This document shows, in pieces, positions 47,592 to 56,162 of a stretch of 64,000 bases of DNA (the stretch's first letter is position 1; each line of letters starts with the position of its first letter). Location of the stretch: the NCBI RefSeq assembly GCF_031085175.1, contig NZ_JAVHUY010000053.1:1-64000 (forward strand). Direction: 5' to 3'. Under the pieces are notes generated by a model. The model had not been told where the DNA came from, searched no databases, and saw nothing but the letters and a program-made list of their open reading frames with translations. This stretch comes from Phytohabitans maris. Its GTDB lineage: Bacteria > Actinomycetota > Actinomycetes > Mycobacteriales > Micromonosporaceae. Both the position numbers and the translations under genes were made by a program.

Positions 47592-48357
47592 TCTCGCCAA
47601 GCTCGTCAACCTCGCCACCCAGGTCGAGGAGAGGGTGAGTGCCGCTCGCCCCACCGACGGCGGCAAGTCCTGGTATCGCATCACCAACGCGGCCAAGAAG
47701 AACGAGCCGGTCGAGGTGTTCATCTACGACCGGATCGGCGGCTGGGGTGTCTCTGCCCGCGACTTCGTGATGGAGCTCCGCGGCGTCAAGGCGCAGAAGA
47801 TCATGCTGCACATCAACTCGCCGGGCGGTGAGGTGTTCGACGGTGTGGCGATCCACGCCGCGCTCGTCAACCATCCGGCGCACGTGGTGGCCATCGTGGA
47901 CGGCCTGGCCGCCTCCGCTGCCTCGTTCATCGCGATGGCCGGCGACGAGATCGAGGTGGAGAAGGCCGGCCGGCTGATGATCCACGACGCGTCCGGCGGC
48001 TGCCTCGGCAACGCCAAGGACATGCGGGAGATGGCCGACCTGCTCGACTCGCTGTCGCAGACGATCGCTGAGATTTACGCCGACCGGGCCGGCGGCACCG
48101 TCGAGGAGTGGCGGGAGGCCATGCTCGCCGAAACCTGGTTCACGGCCGCTGAAGCGGTCGAGAAGGGCCTCGCTGACCGCGTCGCGGGTGACGACAGCGA
48201 CGAGCCCGACAACAAGCTCACGGCGCCTCTGGCGGCGTCGGCAGAGGACGACCAGACCGGCGGGCCGACACTCGCGGCGGACCTGGTCGAAGACACCGTT
48301 TCCCTCGTGGACCCCGAGTGGTTCGCGGAGATGATGAAGGGGGCGTTCCACTCGTGA
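47581..48357 (+). CDS. ClpP-like head maturation protease
   Basis: The 258-residue protein is a phage ClpP-type serine protease. VEVFIYDRIGGWGVSARDF is followed by IMLHINSPGGEVFDGVAIHA, the catalytic Ser in IVDGLAASAASFIAMAGDE and the His in LMIHDASGGCLGNA. The acid residue should lie in DLLDSLSQTIAEIY. It should cleave the scaffold or the capsid delta-domain during prohead maturation. The C-terminal 60 residues are acidic and extended and may work as scaffold. Confidence 0.9.
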   Translation: MTVDLAKLVNLATQVEERVSAARPTDGGKSWYRITNAAKKNEPVEVFIYDRIGGWGVSARDFVMELRGVKAQKIMLHINSPGGEVFDGVAIHAALVNHPAHVVAIVDGLAASAASFIAMAGDEIEVEKAGRLMIHDASGGCLGNAKDMREMADLLDSLSQTIAEIYADRAGGTVEEWREAMLAETWFTAAEAVEKGLADRVAGDDSDEPDNKLTAPLAASAEDDQTGGPTLAADLVEDTVSLVDPEWFAEMMKGAFHS

Positions 48358-49706
48358 CCGCACCAACGATCCCGACGAGCGCGGCCGAGCTGGAGGCCAT
48401 GCTCTCGGACACTTCCACGCTGACGGCGATCGCGAAGACGCCCGCCAGCCTCGGCGAGTTCATCCGCAAGTACGCCAGCGCGCAGATGGCCAAGAACGGC
48501 GAGGTCATCGAGGCGCAGATCCGCGAGCAGTCGCAGATCGTCGTGGCCGAGATGCTGAAGCAGAACGGCACCACCCTGTCCAACCGGTCGAAGCTGGACC
48601 TCGGCGCGGGCAAGTCCGTGACCGGTGCGGGCGCCGCCTACAACCCGGAGGCGATCGGCGCCGCCCTGGACTCCGAGTTCGCGTCGGTGTCCGACTTCCT
48701 GCGCTCGGTGGTCCCGGACCACAAGAAGAGCCCGAAGGACCGCGCCCGCTGGGAGAAGATCCGCAACGACTACTCCACGGTCGACCCGGCCACCGGCGGC
48801 TTCCTCGTGCCGGAGCAGCTGCGCAGCGAGATCCTGCAGAACACGCTTGAGGAGTCCCTCGTGCGGCCGCGGGCGATGGTCATCAGCATGGACGGGCCCA
48901 GCGTGCCGTTCCCGTGCGTGGACGAGACCACCCACTCGGGCAGCGTGTACGGCGGTATCACCGGCACGTGGGTCGAGGAGGCCGAGGCGCTGCCGGAGTC
49001 GGAGGCGAAGTTCGGCCGGATCGTGCTGCGCGCCAACAAGCTGGTGTCGTACTGCGAGGTGCCGACTGAGCTGCCCACCGACGCCCCGCAGGCGTTCGGC
49101 AGCTTCGTCGACAACGCCATGCCGCGGGCGATCACGTTCTTCGAGGACTCCGCGTTCCTGACGGCGAACGGTGTGGGCAAGCCGCTCGGCGTGCTCCACT
49201 CCGGCAACAGCGCCCTGATCGCGGTGGCGAAGGAGTCGGGCCAGGCGGCGGACACGATCGTCTGGGAGAACGTCATCGCGATGTTCTCGCGGATGCTGCC
49301 GTCGTCGCTGAACCGGGCGGTGTGGATCGCGTCGATCGACTCGTTCCCCGAGCTGGCCACCATGGCGCTCTCGGTCGGCACCGGCGGCAGCGCGGTGTGG
49401 CTGAACAACGGCGTCGAGGGCCCGCCCGCGACGATCCTCGGCCGGCCCTGCTACTTCACCGAGAAGGTCAACAAGGTCGGCGACCAGGGCGACCTGTCGT
49501 TCGTCGACTTCGGCCACTACCTGGTCGGTGACCGGCAGCAGATGCGGGTCGAGTCGAGCCAGCACTACAAGTTCGGCAACGACATGATCGTCTACCGGGT
49601 CATCGAGCGCGTCGACGGTCGCCCGTGGATGAAGTCGGCGATCACGCCGGCGAACGGCTCCACCAAGACCCTGTCTCCGTACGTGACGCTCGCCGAGCGC
49701 GCGTAA
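48354..49706 (+). CDS. HK97-fold major capsid protein
   Basis: The 450-residue protein has an N-terminal helical part (about 1-130, likely delta-domain cleaved by the protease) and an HK97 capsid core starting at YSTVDPATGGFLVPEQLRSE. Hallmarks are GSVYGGITGTWVEEAEALPE, ITFFEDSAFLTANGVGKPLG and ATILGRPCYFTEKV. It is the main shell protein. Its start overlaps the protease stop by four bases. Confidence 0.92.
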   Translation: MTAPTIPTSAAELEAMLSDTSTLTAIAKTPASLGEFIRKYASAQMAKNGEVIEAQIREQSQIVVAEMLKQNGTTLSNRSKLDLGAGKSVTGAGAAYNPEAIGAALDSEFASVSDFLRSVVPDHKKSPKDRARWEKIRNDYSTVDPATGGFLVPEQLRSEILQNTLEESLVRPRAMVISMDGPSVPFPCVDETTHSGSVYGGITGTWVEEAEALPESEAKFGRIVLRANKLVSYCEVPTELPTDAPQAFGSFVDNAMPRAITFFEDSAFLTANGVGKPLGVLHSGNSALIAVAKESGQAADTIVWENVIAMFSRMLPSSLNRAVWIASIDSFPELATMALSVGTGGSAVWLNNGVEGPPATILGRPCYFTEKVNKVGDQGDLSFVDFGHYLVGDRQQMRVESSQHYKFGNDMIVYRVIERVDGRPWMKSAITPANGSTKTLSPYVTLAERA

Positions 49707-49717
49707 CTCGCGGCCGA

Positions 49718-49741
49718 GGGGTACGGACCAGTCCGTACCCC
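49718..49741 (+). terminator. Perfect hairpin after the capsid gene
   Basis: Arms GGGGTACGGAC and GTCCGTACCCC separated by two bases lie 12 bases after the capsid stop. Without a T tract it may partly terminate or protect the abundant capsid mRNA. Confidence 0.65.
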
Positions 49742-49802
49742 GGTAGGCCCTAACCAGCCCGGCAGGAGACCGCGGTCAAGCCCCGGGCGGAGAGGAACCA
49801 CA

Positions 49803-50222
49803 GTGGAAGGACTCGGCCGAGTCTTCAACGTGGTCGCGCAGGCGAGTGGGATCCACATCCCGCTCAAGGACGCGGCCGGCATCACCTTCGTCTGCTTCGA
49901 GGACGACGGCTCCCAGATCATCACCCTGAAGGAGTCGATCGACGGGCAGTCGGAGCAGAACCTCGCGAAGATCACCAAGCTGTACAAGGGGCCTGGTGTC
50001 GGCGGCACCTGGACCAAGGTCACGCAGGCGGCGTCGCACACCTTCGACCTCACCGATGACACGACCAACGACACGGTGGTCCTGTACGTCGGCGCGGACA
50101 TGCTCTCGGCGGGCTACAACTGCGTCGAGCTGACCAACGACGGCGGCAACCCGGTCATCGCGATCGTCCACGACCTGCTCGTGCAGCGGGCGCCGGAGAA
50201 CCTCGCCCGGTCGGTGGTGTGA
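49803..50222 (+). CDS. Phage structural protein (possible capsid decoration)
   Basis: The 139-residue protein is beta-rich: RVFNVVAQASGIHIPLKDAA, FVCFEDDGSQIITLKESIDG and VVLYVGADMLSAGYNCVELT. Similar proteins follow the capsid gene in actinophages and are thought to be decoration or head accessory proteins. I cannot assign it by motif. AGAGGAACC precedes the GTG. Confidence 0.6.
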   Translation: MEGLGRVFNVVAQASGIHIPLKDAAGITFVCFEDDGSQIITLKESIDGQSEQNLAKITKLYKGPGVGGTWTKVTQAASHTFDLTDDTTNDTVVLYVGADMLSAGYNCVELTNDGGNPVIAIVHDLLVQRAPENLARSVV

Positions 50223-50223
50223 C

Positions 50224-50679
50224 GTGTCCGTCTACAACGAGGCTGCGGCGTTCACCAAGTCCGTCCTGGGCAAGGTCGCGTCCAAGCCGTACACGATCGC
50301 GGCGGAAACCAAGTCGCTGTTCAACGTTTCCGGTCTGGTCGTGGTTACCTCGCTGGTCGGTGTCGTTACGACCGCGATGACGGTGGCCAACACAGTCAAG
50401 CTCACCGTCAACCCGACCACCGGTACCTCAACGGACATGTGCACGGCGACGGACCTCGGTACCACGGACACGCCAGCCGGGAACCTCCTGACTCTTCCCG
50501 CGGCTGTCGGTTCGGCCATGACCAACTCCATCGGTGTCGGTCTGCCCGGCCGCGGCTTCTTCCAGGTGGCGGCGGGCACGATCGAGCAGATCACGACCGG
50601 CACCAGCCCGGATGGCGCCATTACCTGGTACCTCACGTACGTGCCGCTGGTCGACGGCGCGACGGTGGTGGCAGCCTGA
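50224..50679 (+). CDS. Phage structural protein, unknown
   Basis: The 151-residue product (MSVYNEAAAFTKSVLGKVAS) is Thr/Val-rich and beta-rich (VVVTSLVGVVTTAMTVANTV), consistent with a virion surface or head-fibre protein. It starts one base after the previous stop and its stop overlaps the next start. The function is not recognised. Confidence 0.55.
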   Translation: MSVYNEAAAFTKSVLGKVASKPYTIAAETKSLFNVSGLVVVTSLVGVVTTAMTVANTVKLTVNPTTGTSTDMCTATDLGTTDTPAGNLLTLPAAVGSAMTNSIGVGLPGRGFFQVAAGTIEQITTGTSPDGAITWYLTYVPLVDGATVVAA

Positions 50680-50960
50680 TGCAGCACCTCAGCCAGGTAG
50701 TCAAGGTGCTCGGCGACGCCCTGCACCGCATCGAGTTGCTGGAGCGGCACGACCGCGCTCACGCCGAGTTGGGATTGCAGCTCGACTCGCGTTGCAAGGC
50801 GCTCGGTGACCAGATGCTCCAGATGTCGGAGGACTTGGCGGCGGTTGCTGGCAACGTCCAGTTCCCCGGCGAGGACGCCGTGCGGGACGAGGACAAGCCG
50901 GCCCGGCCGGTCAAGAAGGCAGCCGCGAAGAAGGCGGCCCCCGAGCAGGCGGGCAGCTAG
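50679..50960 (+). CDS. Small coiled-coil phage protein
   Basis: The 93-residue product (MQHLSQVVKVLGDALHRIEL) is helical with heptad-like leucines and a lysine/alanine-rich tail (KKAAAKKAAPEQ). The ATG shares a base with the preceding TGA. No function is recognised. Confidence 0.55.
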   Translation: MQHLSQVVKVLGDALHRIELLERHDRAHAELGLQLDSRCKALGDQMLQMSEDLAAVAGNVQFPGEDAVRDEDKPARPVKKAAAKKAAPEQAGS

Positions 50961-51134
50961 ATGGGGTACGAGGGCCTGCTGTCACTCCTGCGCACCAATG
51001 CGGAGGAGTACGAGCAGGCCCTCACCCAGGAACGCGACGAGCCGGTCGACTGTCCGAACGACGGGGAGCCGCTGCGGCCGGGACCCGACGGCAAGCCGTA
51101 CTGCCCGTTCGACGGCTGGCGCCCCGACCTGTAG
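50961..51134 (+). CDS. Small zinc-ribbon phage protein
   Basis: The 57-residue product starts immediately after the previous stop. The N-terminal helix (MGYEGLLSLLRTNAEEYEQA) is followed by a two-Cys ribbon: DCPNDGEPLRPGPDGKPYCP with FDGWRPDL at the end. This small protein is common in phages of actinomycetes in the head-tail junction region. It is below the usual gene-finding length but its pattern is typical. Its function is unknown. Confidence 0.65.
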   Translation: MGYEGLLSLLRTNAEEYEQALTQERDEPVDCPNDGEPLRPGPDGKPYCPFDGWRPDL

Positions 51135-51206
51135 GCGCCGCCGACAACTACATATCCCCCCTCCCGCTCCGCTCTGGCGGACCGGCCAAGAAAGCAAGGG
51201 CACAGG

Positions 51207-52256
51207 ATGGGTATCTGGTACACGACCCGCGAGGCCGTCAAAGCCGCGCTGGACTACAAAGAGACCGCGCGCTCCGACGCGCAGGTCGACGCCGCCATCG
51301 AGTCGGCGTCCCGCGCCGTGGAGGGTCTGACCCACCGGCGGTTCTACCCGTGGACCGGCACCCGCTACTTCGACTGGCCCGACCGCCGCTACTCCACCCC
51401 GTGGCGGCTGTGGCTCGACAACAACGAGGTCGCCTCCATCTCCACTCTCGTGGCTGGCGGGCTGACCATCGCCCCCAGCGACTACTTCCTGCGCCGCTCC
51501 GACGGCCTCGACGAGCCGCCGTACACGTCGATCGAGATCGACTTGGACTCGTCGGCCGCGTTCACCAGTGGGCCTACCTTTCAGCGGGCGGTGGCGGTCA
51601 CCGGAGTGTTCATCGGCTGCCCGGTCGACGAGGTCCCGGCCGGTGCGCTCGCGGAGGCGCTCGACGCGACAGAAACCGCCGTGGATGTGACGGACGCGGC
51701 GGCCGTTGGTGTCGGTCACATTCTGCGCGTCGGCGACGAAAGAATGATCGTCACCGGGCGTCAGATGCTGACGACAGGGCAGACCCTTCAATCGGCGCTC
51801 GCCGACCGCATTAACGACGTCACCGTGGTGGTCACAAACGGTGCTGCTTTCTCCGTCGGTGAGGTCATCCTCCTCGACGGCGAACGCATGTGGATCGTCG
51901 ACATCGCGGGCAACAACCTGATCGTCAAAAGGCAGTGGGACGGGTCCGTTCTGGCGTCGCACACCGGCTCCACCATCTACGCATCCCGGACCGTCACCGT
52001 CGAGCGGGGCGCGCTCGGCACCACCGCCGCCACGCACGACACGGCGGCGGCGATCGTCCGGCACAAGCCGCCCGCCCTTGTGACCGAGATGGCGGACGCC
52101 GAGGCCATCAACACCCTCCTGCAGAAACGCGCCGGGTACGCCCGCACCGTCGGCTCCGGCGACAACGAGCGTGAGGCCGGCGGTCGCGGGCTGCGGCAGG
52201 TCCGCGAGGACGTCCGCACCACGTACGGCCGCAAGGCCAGGACGGCGGCGGTCTGA
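51207..52256 (+). CDS. Head-tail connector protein
   Basis: The 349-residue protein begins with helices typical of gp6/gp15-like adaptors (TTREAVKAALDYKETARSDA, then VDAAIESASRAVEGLTHRRF) and continues in a beta-rich domain with YFDWPDRRYSTPWRLWL. An inserted segment (about 150-290) of repeated beta motifs (DVTDAAAVGVGHILRVGDER) makes it longer than typical connectors. It probably closes the portal and binds the tail. Preceded by AAAGCAAGGG. Confidence 0.7.
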   Translation: MGIWYTTREAVKAALDYKETARSDAQVDAAIESASRAVEGLTHRRFYPWTGTRYFDWPDRRYSTPWRLWLDNNEVASISTLVAGGLTIAPSDYFLRRSDGLDEPPYTSIEIDLDSSAAFTSGPTFQRAVAVTGVFIGCPVDEVPAGALAEALDATETAVDVTDAAAVGVGHILRVGDERMIVTGRQMLTTGQTLQSALADRINDVTVVVTNGAAFSVGEVILLDGERMWIVDIAGNNLIVKRQWDGSVLASHTGSTIYASRTVTVERGALGTTAATHDTAAAIVRHKPPALVTEMADAEAINTLLQKRAGYARTVGSGDNEREAGGRGLRQVREDVRTTYGRKARTAAV

Positions 52257-52651
52257 TGATCGGCGGCTACTCCACCATGCAGGGGCCCCTCTTCGATCGC
52301 CGGGCAGGCGAGGCGGTCCGCTCCTTCCTGCTTGAGAGCGAACGCGAGGTGGCGGAGGAGGGTGTGGACCTCGTCCGGTACGTGGGCGGCAAGTCCTTCC
52401 GGTACCTGAGCAGTGTCCCGACGGGAAACTTCGCCCGCGGCGTCCAGGCGTCCCGGACGTTCGGCGGCTGGACCGTGCGGGATGACGTGATCTACGGACC
52501 GTGGCTCGAAGGTGTGAGCAAGCGGAACGCGGCCACCCGGTTCAAGGGGTACGCGCTGTACCGGCGTGCCGCGCAGCTGCTCGGGACGACCGCCCACCTG
52601 ATCGCCGAGCGGGTTCTCCCGCTGTATCTGCGGCGGATGGGTGGCCGGTGA
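52256..52651 (+). CDS. HK97-gp10-like head-tail joining protein
   Basis: The 131-residue protein (PLFDRRAGEAVRSFLLESER, VDLVRYVGGKSFRYLSSVPT) has the length and position of HK97 gp10-type connectors: a helical N-terminus, a beta hairpin (GWTVRDDVIYGPWLEGVSKR) and a C-terminal helix (AQLLGTTAHLIAERVLPLYL). The evidence is mainly position. It overlaps the next gene by one base. Confidence 0.6.
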   Translation: MIGGYSTMQGPLFDRRAGEAVRSFLLESEREVAEEGVDLVRYVGGKSFRYLSSVPTGNFARGVQASRTFGGWTVRDDVIYGPWLEGVSKRNAATRFKGYALYRRAAQLLGTTAHLIAERVLPLYLRRMGGR

Positions 52652-53115
52652 TGGGCATCAACTCGCGGGCACTGGTCGACGCGCTGGCCAGCCACGCGGC
52701 GGCCAGCGGGCATTTCGATCGGGTCGCGAAGCATGAGCCGAAGAACGCCCCGGGCATGGGGTTGTCCGCGTCGATATGGGTTCAGCACATCGGGCCGGCG
52801 GTGGGGAGCGGCCTGAAGAGCACGAGCGGCCTGGTGGTCATGAACCTGCGGGTCATGTCGGACATGGTTCAGGAGCCGCAGGACGACATCGACCCCCTCG
52901 TCATGGCTGCGGTCGACGACCTCATGGCCGCCTACTCGGCGAACTTCACCCTCGACGGTCTGGTCCGCTGCGTGGACTTGCTGGGCATGAGCGGCACCGC
53001 GTTGCGCGCGGACGCCGGCTACCTGCAGATCGGCGGCACGCAGGGCGGCATGTACCGGGTCATGGTCATAACCATTCCACTGATCATCAACGATGCCTGG
53101 GAGCAGAGCGCATGA
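52651..53115 (+). CDS. Tail terminator-like protein
   Basis: The 154-residue protein has the alpha/beta pattern of tail terminators: RALVDALASHAAASGHFDRV, SASIWVQHIGPAVGSGLKST, then VVMNLRVMSDMVQEP and LMAAYSANFTLDGLVRCVDL. Position immediately before the major tail protein supports this. It should stop tail-tube growth and join tail to head. Confidence 0.6.
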   Translation: MGINSRALVDALASHAAASGHFDRVAKHEPKNAPGMGLSASIWVQHIGPAVGSGLKSTSGLVVMNLRVMSDMVQEPQDDIDPLVMAAVDDLMAAYSANFTLDGLVRCVDLLGMSGTALRADAGYLQIGGTQGGMYRVMVITIPLIINDAWEQSA

Positions 53116-54485
53116 GCAAGACTCACGGCATGGGGGCCGGCCTGCTGGTCGGCGGCTACGACATCTCCGGTGACGTCGGCGCCGTCCAGCGGATCGCGTG
53201 CCCCCGCTCGGTCCTCGACGTCACCGACATCACCCAAGAGGCGTACGAGCGCAGGCTGGCGCTGAAGGACGGCGGCATCGACTTCACCGCCTACTTCAAC
53301 CCGTCCAGCGGCCGGGCGCACCCTGTGCTGTCCGCGCTTCCGCGATCCGACGCCGGCGTGCTGTACCGGCACGGATCGACGCTCGGGAACCCGGCCGCGT
53401 GCATGGTCGGTAAGCAGATCGGCTACGACCCGAACCGCACCCAGGACGGCGCCCTCACGATCGGCGTGTCCACCGTCTCCAACGGGTACGGGCTGGAGTG
53501 GGGCGACCTGCTCACCGCCGGCACCCGCACCGACACCGGGGCAACCAGCGGCACCGGGGTGGCCTTCGACGTGGGCAACGCGTTCCTGAGCCTGCCCGGC
53601 AGCTCCGGCAACTACGCCAACACCCCCGACGCAGCCGCCCTGGACATCACCGGCGACCTTGACATCCGGGTGAAGATTGCCCCCGATGACTGGACCCCCG
53701 CCGCAAACCAACGCCTGGTCGCCAAGTACCTGTCAACCGGCAACCAGCGGTCCTACCTGCTCAGCCTGCTCACCACCGGCGCGATCTCGCTGACCTGGTC
53801 GGCGGACGGCACCAGCACGACGCTCACCGAGACGTCCAGCGCGGACCTCAGCGCCCTGGCCGGCGGGGCCGTGAAGTGGGTCCGCGCCACCCTGGACGTC
53901 GACGACGGGGCATCGGACGCGGTGGCCAACTTCTACACCTCCGACGACGGTGTCACCTGGACCACGTTGGGTGTCGCCCAGATGGTCGGGGCGACAACCT
54001 CCATCTTCGCCGGCACCGCCACCCTGGAACTCGGGTCGCGTGACGGCGGCACGGATGGCCTGTTCGCCGGGAAAATCTATGAGGCCGTGGTCACGGACGG
54101 CATCGGCGGCAGCGAGGTCGCGCACCCGATCATGGGCCTGTCCGGGATCACCGACGCGACCGGGCGGGTGTGGACGGTCAACGGCACCGCGTTCCTGTCC
54201 ATCGACACCAGGTTCGGGTTGCAGGCGTACCTGCAGGTGGTCGCTTTCACCGGTACGGATGCGACGGTGAAGCTTCAGCACTCGCGGGACAACACCAACT
54301 GGTCCGATGTGACCGGCGGCGGGTTCACCGCGATCACCGCGGCGCCCGGCGCACAGCGGATCGAGACCAGCCGGACGCTGGTCGTCGAACGGTATCTGCG
54401 GGTGGTCACGACCACGTCGGCCGGCTTCACCCACCTTCAGTTCGTTGTCGCGGCGGTCAAGAACGAGGGCCCGGTGACGTTCTGA
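53112..54485 (+). CDS. Major tail protein with LamG-like insertion
   Basis: The 457-residue protein starts with the actinophage tail tube pattern (GAGLLVGGYDISGDVGAVQR, LDVTDITQEAYERRLALKDG, IDFTAYFNPSSGRAH). Between about residues 165 and 350 there is a concanavalin/LamG-like beta sandwich (LSLPGSSGNYANTPDAAALD, LDIRVKIAPDDWTPAANQRL, GLFAGKIYEAVVTDG). The tail fold returns at QAYLQVVAFTGTDATVKLQH. The inserted domain should project from the tail and may bind a surface sugar. Confidence 0.75.
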   Translation: MSKTHGMGAGLLVGGYDISGDVGAVQRIACPRSVLDVTDITQEAYERRLALKDGGIDFTAYFNPSSGRAHPVLSALPRSDAGVLYRHGSTLGNPAACMVGKQIGYDPNRTQDGALTIGVSTVSNGYGLEWGDLLTAGTRTDTGATSGTGVAFDVGNAFLSLPGSSGNYANTPDAAALDITGDLDIRVKIAPDDWTPAANQRLVAKYLSTGNQRSYLLSLLTTGAISLTWSADGTSTTLTETSSADLSALAGGAVKWVRATLDVDDGASDAVANFYTSDDGVTWTTLGVAQMVGATTSIFAGTATLELGSRDGGTDGLFAGKIYEAVVTDGIGGSEVAHPIMGLSGITDATGRVWTVNGTAFLSIDTRFGLQAYLQVVAFTGTDATVKLQHSRDNTNWSDVTGGGFTAITAAPGAQRIETSRTLVVERYLRVVTTTSAGFTHLQFVVAAVKNEGPVTF

Positions 54486-54964
54486 TGGCCGAGACCACGG
54501 TGACGAGCAGGCTCCCCAACGGGGCCTTCGGGCAGCGGATCGCCCCGAAGCTGAACCCCAACGCCTACCGCACCTTCGAGGTGCGGTCGCCGCTGTCCAC
54601 GCACTGGCGCAACGCCACCTGCGCGGAGGTTGAATGCCGGCACCTCCTCTCTGGGTGGGTGTCCCGCATCGACGTCTCCACGGAGCAGGGCAGGACGTGG
54701 GCGGCAGCCATCAAGGCCAGCGGCCGGCGGTACACGTACGAGCAGAACGGCACGGTGGTCACGTTCAAGTTCGGCCCCGGTCAGCAGTGTTTCCAGGCGC
54801 CGCACAAGGTCCGCACCGGACGGCAGGAACTGTACGTGGTGCGTGACGGCGACTGGCGCGGCAACCCGACCGGACGCACCCGCCAGCACCGGCAGCCGGG
54901 CCTGTTCGTCGAGGAGTTCGAAGAGGGCTTGTCCCGACTCCGGGACCGGATCCAGCAGGGATAG
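54485..54964 (+). CDS. Conserved phage tail-region protein
   Basis: The 159-residue product has NAYRTFEVRSPLSTHWRNAT, a Cys pair (TCAEVECRHLLSGWVSRIDV) and GQQCFQAPHKVRTGRQELYV. Similar proteins lie between the tail tube and chaperone genes in actinophages. They have no known function; the cysteines may bind zinc. It starts at the base shared with the preceding stop. Confidence 0.6.
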   Translation: MAETTVTSRLPNGAFGQRIAPKLNPNAYRTFEVRSPLSTHWRNATCAEVECRHLLSGWVSRIDVSTEQGRTWAAAIKASGRRYTYEQNGTVVTFKFGPGQQCFQAPHKVRTGRQELYVVRDGDWRGNPTGRTRQHRQPGLFVEEFEEGLSRLRDRIQQG

Positions 54965-54972
54965 GAGAGGCG

Positions 54973-55185
54973 ATGGCCAAGGCAATGGCCTGCGTGGTCA
55001 ACGGGCAGGCGCTGGTTTACGACACTGATGACATCGAGTGCCTCAGCGTCTCGGGCCGAGTGCTCGACGTCTCGCCCGACGGCGCCACGACATTCCGGTA
55101 TGAGATGACCGGCTTCGATCTGAAGATCAGGTTCAAGGATGGGGCACCCGCCCCGACGTGGGTGAAGGAGGCCAGTAATGGCTAA
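54973..55185 (+). CDS. Small phage protein
   Basis: The 70-residue product (MAKAMACVVNGQALVYDTDD) is beta-rich. GGAGAGG precedes the ATG, and its stop overlaps the next start by eight bases. No function is recognised. Confidence 0.5.
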   Translation: MAKAMACVVNGQALVYDTDDIECLSVSGRVLDVSPDGATTFRYEMTGFDLKIRFKDGAPAPTWVKEASNG

Positions 55186-55603
55186 GGAGACCGGTCTCGG
55201 GTGGACCGCGTGGAGTGTCGACGACTCCGGCGGCACGCTACGGGACATCAAGGACGACACCACCTCGCTGCAGATCGCGCTGCCGCGCGGCGTGCAGGAC
55301 GCCACCTCCCTGGCCGTCAGCGCGTTCGAGCGGCTGCTCCTGCTGGCCGACCTGTCGGGCACCATGGCCGGGGTCTTCGACGATGCCTCCAACAAGGTCC
55401 ACGACGTGCTCAAGAGCGTGCCCAGCCAGACGGCCGGGCGTGAGTTCCTGTACACCGTGTCCGGGCAGAGCCTCGGTGTCACCAACACGCCGACCATCCA
55501 CGTCACCGACTACCAGCTCAACCGCGCGCAGGACGGGTCACTGACCTGGTCGGCGCCGTTCGTGCTGGCCAACGGCATCGTGCCGGCCTGGAGCTCGGCG
55601 TGA
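55178..55603 (+). CDS. Tail-tube-like structural protein
   Basis: The 141-residue protein has a short beta-rich tail-protein-like pattern: TGLGWTAWSVDDSGGTLRDI, LAVSAFERLLLLADLSGTMA, VFDDASNKVHDVLKS and SLTWSAPFVLANG. This matches a type of phage tail protein frequent in actinophages with two tail-tube-like genes. Whether it or the 53112 product is the main tube is not clear. Confidence 0.6.
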   Translation: MAKETGLGWTAWSVDDSGGTLRDIKDDTTSLQIALPRGVQDATSLAVSAFERLLLLADLSGTMAGVFDDASNKVHDVLKSVPSQTAGREFLYTVSGQSLGVTNTPTIHVTDYQLNRAQDGSLTWSAPFVLANGIVPAWSSA

Positions 55604-56034
55604 TGGGCGTCGTCGTCGGCGCCCGCGTATACGAGCTGCACGAGTCCCTGACGGGCGAGCAGTACGCGGGCGTCAAGATCCTGGCCAAGGGCCTCACCGT
55701 CGGCGAGGCCCTCGACTTCGGCGAGTTCCTCGACGGGCTGCGGATCGCCCCGGTGATGTCGGCCGACGAGATCGAGAAGCGCGACCGGTCGTACGAGCTG
55801 TTCGCCTCGCGGCTGGTCGAGTGGAACCTTGAGACCGCGCCCGGCAAGCCGCTGCCTATGTCCCTGGACGGGATGCGGGCACTGGACTGGACGTGGGGCC
55901 GGGACCTGATCCGCGCCTGGGTCAAGGCGGTCAGCGGGGTCTCCGACCCTTTGGGGCAGCCGTCGACCGATGGCGGGCCGTCGGAGGTGGCGTCGATTCC
56001 GATGGAAGCCCTGTCGGAGAGCCCTGGCAGCTAG
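55603..56034 (+). CDS. Tail assembly chaperone, upstream frame
   Basis: The 143-residue product (VYELHESLTGEQYAGVKILA, GLTVGEALDFGEFLDGLRIA) is the first tail-assembly chaperone (gpG-like), as shown by its place before the tape measure gene and the overlapping second frame. It contains the slippery heptamer CCCTTTG at 55947-55953 in the correct phase. Most ribosomes should make this short form and a minority the extended form. Confidence 0.75.
   Translation: MGVVVGARVYELHESLTGEQYAGVKILAKGLTVGEALDFGEFLDGLRIAPVMSADEIEKRDRSYELFASRLVEWNLETAPGKPLPMSLDGMRALDWTWGRDLIRAWVKAVSGVSDPLGQPSTDGGPSEVASIPMEALSESPGS
55947..55953 (+). other. Programmed -1 frameshift site CCCTTTG
   Basis: In the zero frame the bases read GAC-CCT-TTG, so C-CCT-TTG fits the X-XXY-YYZ slip rule. 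A -1 slip leads into the downstream frame that ends at 56162. The stop codon of the zero frame lies 80 bases further. Confidence 0.7.
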
Positions 56035-56162
56035 CGCGGGCCCGGACCGTCCTCGCCCTGTGTGAACGGTTCCGGTGCCTGCCCAGCCAGCTACTCAACG
56101 AAGACGCCGAACTGCTGCAGATGATCAGGCTGGTCGAGATGGGAGGTGGGCAGGGTGGATAA
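55953..56162 (+). CDS. Tail assembly chaperone, -1 frameshift extension
   Basis: This frame has no good start of its own but continues the chaperone after a -1 slip. It contains WQLARARTVLALCERFRCLP and SQLLNEDAELLQMIRLVEMG, the typical helix of the extended gpGT-type chaperone, which binds the tape measure protein. It overlaps the tape measure start by eight bases. Confidence 0.75.
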   Translation, partial: GAAVDRWRAVGGGVDSDGSPVGEPWQLARARTVLALCERFRCLPSQLLNEDAELLQMIRLVEMGGGQGG

